NCBI GenBank assembly: GCA_963775805.1
Contig: CAVZKG010000001.1
Location: forward strand, 248,001 to 312,000
Source of the DNA: JAFAMB01 sp963775805
GTDB taxonomy: Bacteria > Verrucomicrobiota > Verrucomicrobiia > Chthoniobacterales > JAFAMB01
Reading direction: 5' to 3'
Length of the DNA stretch: 64,000 bases
Shown here: in pieces, positions 17,663-26,668 of the stretch
How positions within the stretch are numbered: the stretch's first letter is position 1
How the letters are laid out: each line of letters opens with the position of its first letter
Notes under the pieces: generated by a model
What the model was told of the DNA's origin: nothing
Databases searched by the model: none
What the model saw: the letters and a program-made list of their open reading frames with translations, nothing else
Position numbers and translations under genes: made by a program

Positions 17663-17866
17663 CCGATTCGCTTTCGGCAAGCGTTTACGTGGACGATCGC
17701 GATTCGGCGCTTGGCGCTGGGTTCAATGGATTCATCCCGAAACCGGTCGATGAGATGCCGCTATTTCAGCTCCTGGAAAGCCTACTTGATCTCAAGGCAT
17801 TCCACTGTGTGATCGATCAGGAGACTCCGAGAAGCTTCCAAGGCACGGGCGACGCGGCGGACGTCC
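17663..17866 (+). pseudogene. Remnant 3' end of a third propeller hybrid kinase
   Basis: Three bases after the response-regulator stop begins a frame reading SLSASVYVDDRDSALGAGFN, then GFIPKPVDEMPLFQLLESLL and a degraded SFQGTGDAADV. This aligns with the receiver-domain end of the two kinases downstream (SSASVYVDDRETALAAGFNG; FKLFEELLGLKAEYG; STFQSTEEAVN). Only about 65 codons are recognisable. The start of the kinase and its C-terminal domain are gone, and the reading frame drifts into unrelated sequence. This is what a deletion of an earlier tandem copy would leave. Confidence 0.8.
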
Positions 17867-17966
17867 ATTGTGCGCCGTGGAGCCGAAACTGGAAGCGGCG
17901 ACGCGGAAAGAAATGGAAAACGAACAAGTTCGAACGCAAAAGAGAATCAGGATTTCAAATCGCACA

Positions 17967-17992
17967 GCTGGACCCGCGAATGCGGGTCCAGC
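17967..17992. terminator. Strong hairpin downstream of peptide gene 1
   Basis: GCTGGACCCGC, loop GAAT, GCGGGTCCAGC gives a perfect 11-bp stem. It lies 28 bp beyond the stop of the minus-strand peptide gene and downstream of the plus-strand kinase remnant, so it could end transcripts from either side. There is no clear U-tract, so intrinsic termination is not certain. Confidence 0.55.
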
Positions 17993-18020
17993 AATAAGGC
18001 ATAATCGTTATAGCCAACGA

Positions 18021-18158
18021 TTAGGGATCGCTTGGCCATGTGACCTGAACAGTAACGGTAACCGATGGAGGAGTGCTGCCGCTGCCTTTGCCATCCCCGT
18101 TTTTAGTGCCCTTATGGTCCTTGCAGTCTTTAGTTTCTGGACTTTCATTCTCTGGCAT
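18021..18158 (-). CDS. Micropeptide 1, divergent from hybrid kinase 1
   Basis: A 45-residue frame starts at the ATG at 18158. It has a charged N-terminal half (MPENESPETKDCKDHKGTKN), a Gly/Ser linker (GDGKGSGSTPP) and a C-terminal alternating beta-prone tail (SVTVTVQVTWPSDP). There is no signal peptide. The evidence that it is real is comparative: the other kinase copy has a peptide gene in the same place and orientation, with the same MP start, Gly/Ser middle and VTVTVxV...PS tail, and the DNA upstream of both starts is conserved. No Shine-Dalgarno is obvious. A signal peptide for the kinase, a small regulator or a modified peptide are all possible; no known family is recognised. Confidence 0.55.
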   Translation of the reverse strand: MPENESPETKDCKDHKGTKNGDGKGSGSTPPSVTVTVQVTWPSDP

Positions 18159-18188
18159 AGAGTCTATAAATAACAACCGGAGAGCGAC

Positions 18189-18230
18189 CGAACAAGCCAT
18201 AAGTGCCCCGCATGCATGCTCCGTTCGGGT
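18189..18230. promoter_or_regulatory. Conserved intergenic block, module 1
   Basis: CGAACAAGCCATAAGTGC (18189-18206), then 13 bp, then TCCGTTCGGGT (18220-18230). The same two elements with identical spacing occur in module 2 at 22684-22725. The block lies about 30 bp upstream of the peptide start and 200 bp upstream of the kinase start, so it may be the shared divergent promoter or operator. Confidence 0.55.
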
Positions 18231-18436
18231 AGTATGGTTGACCGGAACGCAAATAACATTAGCGTATGCATTGGTTGTTCGACCGGATTCTAATCCAGAC
18301 ATTCGGCCGAAGTGTTCTTCCCCGTTTGTTATCAGCGCAACGACTTAACAAAGCCCGCGATAAGTTTGGGCTCTTACCGCTACTGTTTCGCAACCCGCTA
18401 CGCGCTGTTCTAAGGACTTCAAATAAGCTTCGATTG

Positions 18437-21400
18437 ATGAACGCTTATGCGCGAATCGCCTTGGCGTCGTTTTCATTTATCCTGACAGTGCCGGTTGCCG
18501 CGGAGGGCCAAAAGGTTTTCGAGTTAGGCCATCCTATTTACCAGTTCTTTACGACTCGAGATTATGGTGGAGATAATCAAACGTGGAATGCGGTCCAAGA
18601 TCGAGACGGGTCGATGTTCTTCGGAAATAGAAGTGCAGTGCTAGAATACGATGGCCAGCGATGGGATCACATTGCGGTGCCCGGAGGCTTCAGAATCGGG
18701 GGGCTGTCGATTGATTCGTCCGGAGTCATCTGGGTGGGCGGTTCGGGAACTTTGGGCCGACTCGTGCACGAGGGAAGTCACTACAGGTTTGTATCAGCGA
18801 AAGGGGAACCGAATTTACCGGATATATTCGGGGAAGTCCTTGGTATTGTATCCTGTGGCGACGCCGAATTTGTGCGCGCCGAACGCGCGCTGCTGATAGA
18901 GCAAAAAGGAACGTGGCACACCATTTCATGGCCAGAAGGGAACGGGTTTCATTACACCGTCGAGGCGAGCCAGCGGAGAGTATTCGTCAGCGCCAGGAAT
19001 GAGCCGCTTTATGAGATCATCGACGGACGGCTTGTACCTCTGATCGACGATCCTCGATTGCGTGCCACTGTTGTTTCAGCCGTCCTGGAGCCAGCCCCCG
19101 GGACCATACTGCTCGTAACGGAAGAGCGAGGCCTCTTCCGTCTGACACAGAACGGCATTGAGCCGTTTCGAACCGAAATCGACAGCGTCCTGAATCGATT
19201 CCGGACTCTCGGGGTTACTTCAATGCCTGGTTCATTGATTGCTTTGACGATCGAACAGCACGGCGTTGCCATCATAAACAGTGAGGGTGCCCTGCGCGCT
19301 TATTTTGCCAAGGAGAACGGCTTGCCGGACCCCAATATACTTCGACTTGCTTCCGATCGCGCAGACGGTCTCTGGATTTGCGGGAGTGCCGGTTTAACCA
19401 GGATTCACTACACACCTGGGATCAGTTTTTTCGATGAGAAGGACGGCCTGCCCCTTTCGGCAGTGCTGAATATTATCAGGTTCCACGACCGATTTTACGC
19501 CGCGACCTGGGAGGGACTATACGAACTGGATGCGGCTCCGAGCGATGCCCTGCCGTCAAATTTTCGGAAGGTGCCGGGCGCGGTTAGCGCAATCAGTGCG
19601 TTTGCGGATCTGGGCAATGAACTGCTTGCCGGTGGTTGGAGAGGTCTGTTTAGTTTTGACGGAGCCGTGTTCAATCAGCTCTCAATCCCAATTGATCGTA
19701 TCTACGCTCTAAAGGTTTCGAAATTTGTTGAGGGTCGGATCTATGTCGCTTCAAACGATGGTCTGGCAGCTATTTCAAAGTCGGGTAACGCGTGGCGGAT
19801 CGATGGCACTCTAAACAGGTTCGGCGGAGCGGTTACAGATGTCGTTGAATCCGGCGCAGACGAACTTTTTGTTACCGCAGAGAATCAAGGATTCTTCAAA
19901 GTTAAACTCCGCCCGGGACCTACAGGCACGCTCGATCAAGCCGACCTTATCAGTTTGGTAAATGCCGAGCAGGCGCCAAAGATCAGTGAGTCCGATGCTT
20001 TGATGGAGCTGAACGGTCAGCTCGCGTTCGTATCGAAGGATGGAATTGCCCGGTACGACACGATGCATAATCGGTTTTTGCCGATCACAGCGTATCAATC
20101 ACTCTTCAGGGACTATTCTCCTACAAAGGCGATTACCGCCATCAGCAAAGACGGGCGCCTTTGGATGGGGTTGACCCCAAGAATCACCCCTGAAGGGAGC
20201 GTCCCTGAGCCCAAAATTGCGGAGATCAGTCCATCCGGTCAGTTCAGCTTCCTGCCATCTGCGATATCGCGAACCATCGGCGAACCTCAACTATTGGAAT
20301 CCGAGTCCGCTTCCGGATCTCCTGTCCTTTGGATTGCCGGAACCTACGGCCTGGCACGGGTCGATCGAGACGAGACTAATAATCCGAATCGTGAGTTTAA
20401 TTTAGCAGCTCGGGAAGCGAATACCGTATCGGGAGCACCTCTCGCGCTCCCGGCAACCGGGAACACTCTAACACTCCCATTTAGTCTGAATGAGTTCCAA
20501 ATCCGGTTTGCGAATGACGAATTCGCCGGTAGGGATCAGATACGTTACCGGGTAAGGCTTGATGGTTTAGAACGCAATTGGAGCGCGCCTTTCACAGATC
20601 CGGTCTGGCATTCAGGAGCACTTCGTGAAGGGTTTTACACTCTCCGAGTTGTTGCAGAGAATGAAGATGGTGAGAAGAGTCACGAAGCAGCTATTGCGAT
20701 CCGTGTTCTACCACCGTGGTACCGCACCTGGTGGATGTACTCTGTATATACGATCCTCGGGGTTTTGTGCTTTCTAGGTTTCGTTCGTTTGCGGATCTGG
20801 CGCATGCGAATTCGAGAGAACCAACTTGTCCAAATTGTCACAGAACGGACGAAAGAACTCGAAGAGAGCCAGGCCCACCTAGTGGAGGCCAAGGAAGCGG
20901 CTGAAGCTGCGAACCGCGCCAAGAGCGCATTCCTGGCAAATATGAGTCACGAGCTGCGAACGCCGTTGAATTCGATTCTGGGGTACACACAACTCATGCT
21001 GCGGAATCGCGACGAACTGGCGGAAAAACGGCGCCGGCTGAACACGATTCAGTCAAGTGGAGAACATCTGCTGAACATGATCAATGACATCCTTGACTTG
21101 GCAAAAGTTGAGTCCGGCACGATCACCGTGAACCTGAGACCGGTGCAGCTGAAACCGTTGTTGACCACGATCGCGGACGAGATGCAGCTGCGAGCCAGTC
21201 AGAAACGGTTGCATTTTGTTTATTCACCGGATCAATCGATTTTTGAATGGGTATCTACCGATCCGGTCCGTCTCCGGCAGGTTCTTTACAATCTGGCCGG
21301 CAACTCGATTAAATTTACCGAAAACGGTGGAGTGTCGTTGCTGGTCAACCGGACCGGTGACCGAATCCGCTTTGAAGTCAGAGACACGGGAAAGGGGATC

Positions 21401-22330
21401 CCGGCTGGCGATCTCAAAAACGTATTCAAGGCGTTTTACCAGGCCAGTAACAACGACCAGACCAGTGGAGGAGTCGGTCTGGGTTTGCATATCAGTCAAC
21501 GTATCGTCCGCCTTCTCGGCGGTGAATTAGAGGTCTCCAGTGATGTCGGAAAAGGGACGCGGTTTTGGTTCGACCTTCCCGCCGGCGAATTGGATATATC
21601 GCATGCACCCCCTCCGGTGGAAAAGGTCGTGCGACTGACAGGCCAGAAAAATCGTGTCCTTGTGGTGGATGACGATCCGGTCAGTTGTCAGTTCATGTTG
21701 GAACTTTTGCGCGAGGTTGGCTTGGAATCAGAGTCGGCCTCCAGTGCAGAGGAAGCGTTGAATCGGGTTCGAGCTACGCAATTTGATGCGGTTCTTTCGG
21801 ACGTGCGTATGGGTGACATGAGCGGGATCGAGTTTTGTCAGGCCGTGCGCAAAGAACCAAAGCTGAGTGAGCTCGTGATGATCGCCTCCTCTGCGAGCGT
21901 TTACGTGGATGACCGCGAAACGGCTCTGGCAGCCGGGTTCAACGGATTCGCGCCTAAACCGGTCAATGAGACAACGTTGTTTAAGCTCTTCGAAGAGCTC
22001 CTTGGGCTAAAGGCCGAATACGGAGCGGTTCGGGAAGCTGAGTCCACTTTCCAAAGCACTGAGGAAGCGGTGAACCGCTCTTTGACTGAGCCGTTGCCGA
22101 CGGTTCAGCAACTGGATCAACTGCTTCCGCACGCGAAATTGGGCGATGTGATGGCGCTTAGGACCGCGATCCGGAAATTGAACGAGGAGAACCCGGATTT
22201 GAGTATCTTTTGCCAACGGATATCGATCTTAGCGGGCAAGTACCAGCTTTCGTCGGTAGAAAAAATCCTCGAGACCGCGAAGGAAGAGGGGGAGAGGAGG
22301 GTGAACTACCGAGGTGCGGCGGATATTTGA
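18437..22330 (+). CDS. Propeller-type hybrid histidine kinase 1 (Y_Y_Y, HisKA, HATPase, receiver)
   Basis: This 1297-residue one-chain two-component system starts at the ATG at 18437, giving a good signal peptide (ARIALASFSFILTVPVAAEG). An in-frame ATG at 18266 would add 57 residues. Order: periplasmic beta-propeller of Reg_prop-like repeats (about 30-690; for example DRADGLWICGSAGLTRIHY), Y_Y_Y domain (about 690-760; IRYRVRLDGLERNWSAP), one membrane helix (YSVYTILGVLCFLGFVRL), coiled coil, HisKA with H838 (FLANMSHELRTPLNSILGYT), HATPase (NLAGNSIKF; DTGKGIP; GVGLGLHIS), receiver with D1122 (LSDVRMGDMSG) and a helical C-terminal domain without a phospho-His. It probably senses an extracellular ligand. 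Identity to kinase 2 is very high in the catalytic part. Confidence 0.92.
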   Translation: MNAYARIALASFSFILTVPVAAEGQKVFELGHPIYQFFTTRDYGGDNQTWNAVQDRDGSMFFGNRSAVLEYDGQRWDHIAVPGGFRIGGLSIDSSGVIWVGGSGTLGRLVHEGSHYRFVSAKGEPNLPDIFGEVLGIVSCGDAEFVRAERALLIEQKGTWHTISWPEGNGFHYTVEASQRRVFVSARNEPLYEIIDGRLVPLIDDPRLRATVVSAVLEPAPGTILLVTEERGLFRLTQNGIEPFRTEIDSVLNRFRTLGVTSMPGSLIALTIEQHGVAIINSEGALRAYFAKENGLPDPNILRLASDRADGLWICGSAGLTRIHYTPGISFFDEKDGLPLSAVLNIIRFHDRFYAATWEGLYELDAAPSDALPSNFRKVPGAVSAISAFADLGNELLAGGWRGLFSFDGAVFNQLSIPIDRIYALKVSKFVEGRIYVASNDGLAAISKSGNAWRIDGTLNRFGGAVTDVVESGADELFVTAENQGFFKVKLRPGPTGTLDQADLISLVNAEQAPKISESDALMELNGQLAFVSKDGIARYDTMHNRFLPITAYQSLFRDYSPTKAITAISKDGRLWMGLTPRITPEGSVPEPKIAEISPSGQFSFLPSAISRTIGEPQLLESESASGSPVLWIAGTYGLARVDRDETNNPNREFNLAAREANTVSGAPLALPATGNTLTLPFSLNEFQIRFANDEFAGRDQIRYRVRLDGLERNWSAPFTDPVWHSGALREGFYTLRVVAENEDGEKSHEAAIAIRVLPPWYRTWWMYSVYTILGVLCFLGFVRLRIWRMRIRENQLVQIVTERTKELEESQAHLVEAKEAAEAANRAKSAFLANMSHELRTPLNSILGYTQLMLRNRDELAEKRRRLNTIQSSGEHLLNMINDILDLAKVESGTITVNLRPVQLKPLLTTIADEMQLRASQKRLHFVYSPDQSIFEWVSTDPVRLRQVLYNLAGNSIKFTENGGVSLLVNRTGDRIRFEVRDTGKGIPAGDLKNVFKAFYQASNNDQTSGGVGLGLHISQRIVRLLGGELEVSSDVGKGTRFWFDLPAGELDISHAPPPVEKVVRLTGQKNRVLVVDDDPVSCQFMLELLREVGLESESASSAEEALNRVRATQFDAVLSDVRMGDMSGIEFCQAVRKEPKLSELVMIASSASVYVDDRETALAAGFNGFAPKPVNETTLFKLFEELLGLKAEYGAVREAESTFQSTEEAVNRSLTEPLPTVQQLDQLLPHAKLGDVMALRTAIRKLNEENPDLSIFCQRISILAGKYQLSSVEKILETAKEEGERRVNYRGAADI

Positions 22331-22489
22331 CGGACGTATCCCTTGGCTAACAGCGGTTCCCTTTCTCAAATATCGGACTGACCCTGCCTCAACTAAAAGA
22401 ACCGCGCGCGGAGGAGTGGCTCTAGCGGAACGCACCGTCCTCACAAGAGCAAAAATCATTTATTTGCCGCTTGTAGAGTAAAGCCGCGG

Positions 22490-22654
22490 CTAAGGATGAG
22501 ACGGCCGTTCGACCTGCGTTTTGGGGCCTGTTTTGCTTGGCAAATTGACTGTGACCGTCACAGTCACATTTGAAGAAGAGCTGTCACCGCCGCCATTTCC
22601 TGTTCCATTTCCTTCCGTGGAGTCGTTAGATTCGTTAATTGTATTGTCAGGCAT
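22490..22654 (-). CDS. Micropeptide 2, divergent from hybrid kinase 2
   Basis: This 54-residue frame starts at the ATG at 22654. It has an acidic Asn/Ser N-terminus (MPDNTINESNDSTEGNGTGN), a Gly/Ser run (GGGDSSSSN) and a VTVTVTVNLPS strand followed by a basic end (KTGPKTQVERPSHP). It is a paralogue of the 18021-18158 peptide by position, orientation, start context (CTATGCC) and C-terminal motif, while the N-terminal halves have diverged much more. The pattern of a variable head and a conserved tail, next to kinases whose propellers diverge more than their catalytic domains, would fit a ligand/sensor pair. That is a hypothesis only. Confidence 0.55.
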   Translation of the reverse strand: MPDNTINESNDSTEGNGTGNGGGDSSSSNVTVTVTVNLPSKTGPKTQVERPSHP

Positions 22655-22683
22655 AGGTTTACGAATACCAATGTCGGGTTGGT

Positions 22684-22725
22684 CGAACAACCGATTAATG
22701 CGGGAGGCGGCTTATCCGTTCGGGT
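22684..22725. promoter_or_regulatory. Conserved intergenic block, module 2
   Basis: CGAACAACCGATTAATGC (22684-22701) and TCCGTTCGGGT (22715-22725), with the same 13-bp spacing as in module 1. It lies 30 bp upstream of the peptide start and about 40 bp upstream of the kinase ATG. Confidence 0.55.
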
Positions 22726-22761
22726 GATATTTGGCGCCCGAAGCCTCGCATAGCTTAAAAT

Positions 22762-25700
22762 ATGAATTGGCGTCCTGAACGAAACGGATTTTTTCTCGTG
22801 CTCAGGCAACTCACTTTTGCAGCGCTTGTCGCAATATCTCTGGTTATCCAAAGTGCCAAGGGTCAGAAATCCTTCGAACTAGGCCGCCCAAATTATCAAT
22901 TTTTCAGCACGCGCGACTACGGGGCCGATAACCAAAATTTCAGCGCAATCCAGGATCGGAATGGATTAATGTTTTTCGGTAACACAAATTGTGTGCTGGA
23001 TTATGATGGTCAACGCTGGGATCAGATTGCGCTACCCGGCGGTTTCGCAATTTATGGCTTGGCCACTGATTCGGCAGGCGCCACTTGGGTCGGGGGAACG
23101 GAAAAGCTCGGCACTCTTGCTGAGGCAGAAAATCGTTGGCGATATGTGCCCGCCACTGGAACGAACCTGTTGCCAAAGCCGGTTGGAAAGATATTTGAAA
23201 TTGTATCCTGTGGCGATGCCGAATTTGTCCGGGGCGAGGAAGCTCTCTTAATATTTCAAAACGGCACCTGGGAAAGTATTTCGTGGCCCCATGGAAGCGG
23301 CTTCAATTACCTGATTTCGGCTGGTTCAAATAGAGTCTTCGTCAGCGCGTTAAACGAACCCCTCTATGAAATCGTCAACAAACGATTGGTTTCTCTTGTA
23401 GACGATATTCGACTCCGAACGACAGTCGTCTACAAGGCGCTCGAACCCCATCCAGGAGAAATTGTATTAGTAACAAGAGATCATGGGCTCTTCCGTCTTA
23501 CGCGCGATGGAGTCGAGCCATTTCGCACCGACGTTGATTCTATATTTGCCGGGTTCCGGATTCAGTGGGCGACCTCCCTGCCTGGATCTTTTGTCGCAAT
23601 TGGAATCGAGCAGCACGGAATTGCATTCTTAAATTGCGATGGAGTACTTCAGGGAACACTGTTCGAACAGAACGGTTTGCCGGATCCAAACATTTTCGAT
23701 TTAACGCCTGATCGGGCAGGAGGTCTATGGATCTGTGGGAACTCCGGCCTTACGCGCGTGGATATCTCTTTGGGAATCAGCTTTTTTGATGACAAAAATG
23801 GTCTGCCACTCTCAACGATTTTTGATCTGCAGCGTTTCCGCGGACGCATGTACGCCGCAACCTTGAAAGGTCTCTACGAATTGCAAAAAGCGACTGCTGA
23901 CGCGTTGCCTTCGAACTTCCGCAAGGTGCCTGGTGAATCGATTCCGATTCCTTTTACTGCAAACGCTAACAACGAGCTGCTTGTAGGCGGCTGGAAGGAA
24001 GGATTGTTCCGCTTTGACGGCACCGAGCTGAAGCCGGTTTCGATTCCGATTGGTCCCCCAAATTGTCTGAGATCGTCCGAATTTGTTCAAGGTCGAGTTT
24101 ATGTCGGCTTAGATGAAGGCTTGGCCGCAATTTCCAAGCAAGGAGAGACTTGGCGCATTGAAGGTGAACTCAGCGGATTCGGCGGGCCAGTCAGAGACGT
24201 AATAGAGAACGGCCCGGACGAACTGTTTGTATCAACGCGGAACAGGGGTTTCTTTCAAGTAAAACTTCGAATAGGCTCCCAAGGCGTATTTGATTCCGCA
24301 AGTCCAATTAGCTTAGCCACCGCGAAGAATGCGCCGGAGATTAGCGATTCACATGCTTTCGTAAGATTGGGCAAAGAGCCGGCATTTATTTCGAAACAGG
24401 GAATCGCGCGATACGAACTTCCGGGAAATCGATTCGTTCCAATCCCTGGTTTCGAGCCCATCTTCCGGGATTACATGCCCAGCAAGGCAACCGTCAGCGC
24501 GGAAAAGGATGAGCCGATCTTTATCGCGTTGAAGCTTCGGAATCCGCCAGCGGGACGTGTTCCGCAAACAAGAATCGCAGAAATCAGTCCGGATGGGCGT
24601 TTCAGTTTTCTGCCGGCTGCAATTACCAGAACGATCGGAGATCCAGAGGTCCTGAAGCTAGATTCTAGCTCTGGATCTCCGATCCTTTGGGTCGGGGGTA
24701 CCTATGGAATTGCGCAAATCAACATAAATGAGCTGGCTGGTTCTTCGCGAAAGTTCAATCTCTTTACGCGTGAAGCGAACACGGTTTCAGGCATTTTTTT
24801 GCCTCTTCCGAGTCCTGGCCAGCCGCTAAAACTTCCATTTAGTCTTAACGATTTTCAGATTCGCTTCGCGAACGATCGGTTCTCGGGTAGAGACGAGATC
24901 CAATATCGGGCCAAGATCGATGGACTTGAACGAAACTGGAGCGCTCCGGTCACCGATCCAGTCTGGCATTCCGGTTCACTGCGCGAAGGGCAGTACATGC
25001 TTCATGTCGTGGCAGAAGACGAAGACGGACAGACGAGCCGGGAGGCGACGATTGCAATTCGGATTTTGCCTCCTTGGTACCGCACTTGGTGGATGTACTC
25101 AATCTATTCGTTACTGGGTGTTCTGTGCTTCTTGGGTTTCGTCCGACTCAGAGTCTGGAGACTTCGAGTGAGGGAAAAGCAATTGGTTCAAATCGTGACC
25201 GATCGCACCAAGGAGCTTGAAGAAAGTCGTGCCCGTTTGGTGGATGCCAAGGAGGTAGCTGAATCTGCGAACCGCGCCAAGAGCGCCTTCCTGGCAAACA
25301 TGAGCCATGAGCTGCGAACGCCGCTCAACTCGATTCTTGGTTATACGCAGCTCATGCTTCGAAATCGCGACGAACCGGAGGAGAAGCGGCAAAGGTTAAA
25401 CACGATCCAATCGAGCGGTGAACATTTATTGAACATGATTAACGACATTCTAGATCTGGCAAAGGTCGAGTCCGGAACGATCACTGTGAATCTGAGACCG
25501 GTGCAGCTCAAATCATTGCTGACCACGATTGCGGACGAAATGCAGCTTCGAGCCAGTCAGAAGCGGTTGCGTTTCATTTATTCGTCCGATCAATCGGTCC
25601 TTGAATGGGTCGAAACCGACCCGGTTCGGCTCCGGCAGGTTCTCTACAATTTGGCCGGTAACGCGATCAAATTCACAGAAAGCGGTGAAGTCTCTCTGTT

Positions 25701-26661
25701 CGTAGGGCGCGTTAGCGATCGAATCCGATTTGAAGTGAGAGATACTGGAAAAGGAATACCGGCTGCGGAACTTTCGAATGTTTTCAAGCCGTTTTACCAG
25801 GCCAGCAACAACGAACAAACCAGTGGAGGTGTTGGGCTGGGTCTGCACATTAGTCGGCGCATCGTGCGGCTCCTTGGAGGCGAATTGCAAGTGTCCGGCG
25901 AACTCGGGAAGGGAACCTCGTTCTGGTTCGATCTTCCGGCCGGCGATCTCAATATTTCGCAGGCACCCTCTCCTGTGCGGAAGGTTGTGCGTCTGACAGG
26001 GCAAAGGAACCGTGCGCTTGTGGTGGATGACGATCCGGTGAGCTGTCGATTCATGTTTGAGTTGTTGCGCGAGGTTGGGTTGCGGCCAGAGTCTGCCTCA
26101 AGCGCGGAAGAAGGGTTGACGCTGCTTCGATCCAAGCATTTCGATGCGGTACTTTCCGATTTGCGGATGGGAAACATGAGCGGAATCGATTTTTGTCAGG
26201 CGGTGCGGAAAGACCCAAAACTGGCAGACCTCGTGATGATCGCTTCCTCGGCAAGCGTTTACGTCGATGACCGTGAAGCGGCTCTGGCAGCGGGGTTCAA
26301 CGGATTTGTCCCGAAGCCGGTCAGCGAGACGGCACTGTTTCAACTCTTCGAGGACCTGCTCGGCTTGGTGGCCGTGTACGGAACGGACCGTGAGGTTGAA
26401 ACAAGCTTCCAAAGTACGGAGGAAGCGGTAAACCGGGCATTAATCGAGCCGCTGCCGACGGTTCAGCAATTGGATCAATTGCTTCTGCACGCAAACCTGG
26501 GCGATGTCATGGCTCTTCGCACCGCGATCCGTAAACTCAAAGAGGAGAACCCAAGTCTGCGTGTCTTTTGCCAGCGCGTTTCCATCCTGGCGGATAAGTA
26601 CCAACTTTCGTCCGTGGAAAGGATACTGGAGACCGCGAAGGGGAAGATGCACCAGGCGTGA
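22762..26661 (+). CDS. Propeller-type hybrid histidine kinase 2
   Basis: This 1299-residue paralogue of kinase 1 has the same architecture. The leader has a hydrophobic core (FAALVAISLVIQSAKGQ), followed by a propeller (for example DRAGGLWICGNSGLTRVDIS), a Y_Y_Y domain (IQYRAKIDGLERNWSAP), one membrane helix and a coiled coil. HisKA carries H849 (MSHELRTPLNSILGYTQ), the HATPase DTGKGIP and GVGLGLHIS, and the receiver D1133 (LSDLRMGNMSGID) and FVPKPVSE. The C-terminal helical domain (TVQQLDQLLLHANLGDVMAL) has the HPt-like layout but no phospho-His in the expected helix. The catalytic half is much closer to kinase 1 than the sensor half, consistent with duplication followed by sensor divergence or gene conversion. 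It ends at a large inverted repeat. Confidence 0.92.
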   Translation: MNWRPERNGFFLVLRQLTFAALVAISLVIQSAKGQKSFELGRPNYQFFSTRDYGADNQNFSAIQDRNGLMFFGNTNCVLDYDGQRWDQIALPGGFAIYGLATDSAGATWVGGTEKLGTLAEAENRWRYVPATGTNLLPKPVGKIFEIVSCGDAEFVRGEEALLIFQNGTWESISWPHGSGFNYLISAGSNRVFVSALNEPLYEIVNKRLVSLVDDIRLRTTVVYKALEPHPGEIVLVTRDHGLFRLTRDGVEPFRTDVDSIFAGFRIQWATSLPGSFVAIGIEQHGIAFLNCDGVLQGTLFEQNGLPDPNIFDLTPDRAGGLWICGNSGLTRVDISLGISFFDDKNGLPLSTIFDLQRFRGRMYAATLKGLYELQKATADALPSNFRKVPGESIPIPFTANANNELLVGGWKEGLFRFDGTELKPVSIPIGPPNCLRSSEFVQGRVYVGLDEGLAAISKQGETWRIEGELSGFGGPVRDVIENGPDELFVSTRNRGFFQVKLRIGSQGVFDSASPISLATAKNAPEISDSHAFVRLGKEPAFISKQGIARYELPGNRFVPIPGFEPIFRDYMPSKATVSAEKDEPIFIALKLRNPPAGRVPQTRIAEISPDGRFSFLPAAITRTIGDPEVLKLDSSSGSPILWVGGTYGIAQININELAGSSRKFNLFTREANTVSGIFLPLPSPGQPLKLPFSLNDFQIRFANDRFSGRDEIQYRAKIDGLERNWSAPVTDPVWHSGSLREGQYMLHVVAEDEDGQTSREATIAIRILPPWYRTWWMYSIYSLLGVLCFLGFVRLRVWRLRVREKQLVQIVTDRTKELEESRARLVDAKEVAESANRAKSAFLANMSHELRTPLNSILGYTQLMLRNRDEPEEKRQRLNTIQSSGEHLLNMINDILDLAKVESGTITVNLRPVQLKSLLTTIADEMQLRASQKRLRFIYSSDQSVLEWVETDPVRLRQVLYNLAGNAIKFTESGEVSLFVGRVSDRIRFEVRDTGKGIPAAELSNVFKPFYQASNNEQTSGGVGLGLHISRRIVRLLGGELQVSGELGKGTSFWFDLPAGDLNISQAPSPVRKVVRLTGQRNRALVVDDDPVSCRFMFELLREVGLRPESASSAEEGLTLLRSKHFDAVLSDLRMGNMSGIDFCQAVRKDPKLADLVMIASSASVYVDDREAALAAGFNGFVPKPVSETALFQLFEDLLGLVAVYGTDREVETSFQSTEEAVNRALIEPLPTVQQLDQLLLHANLGDVMALRTAIRKLKEENPSLRVFCQRVSILADKYQLSSVERILETAKGKMHQA

Positions 26662-26668
26662 GCTTTTA

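Noticed and set aside
17689..17997. 102-codon frame over the kinase remnant as a functional small receiver
   Set aside because: It lacks the phospho-acceptor Asp and first half of a receiver, and its tail is unrelated Lys/Arg-rich sequence; a pseudogene remnant explains it better.
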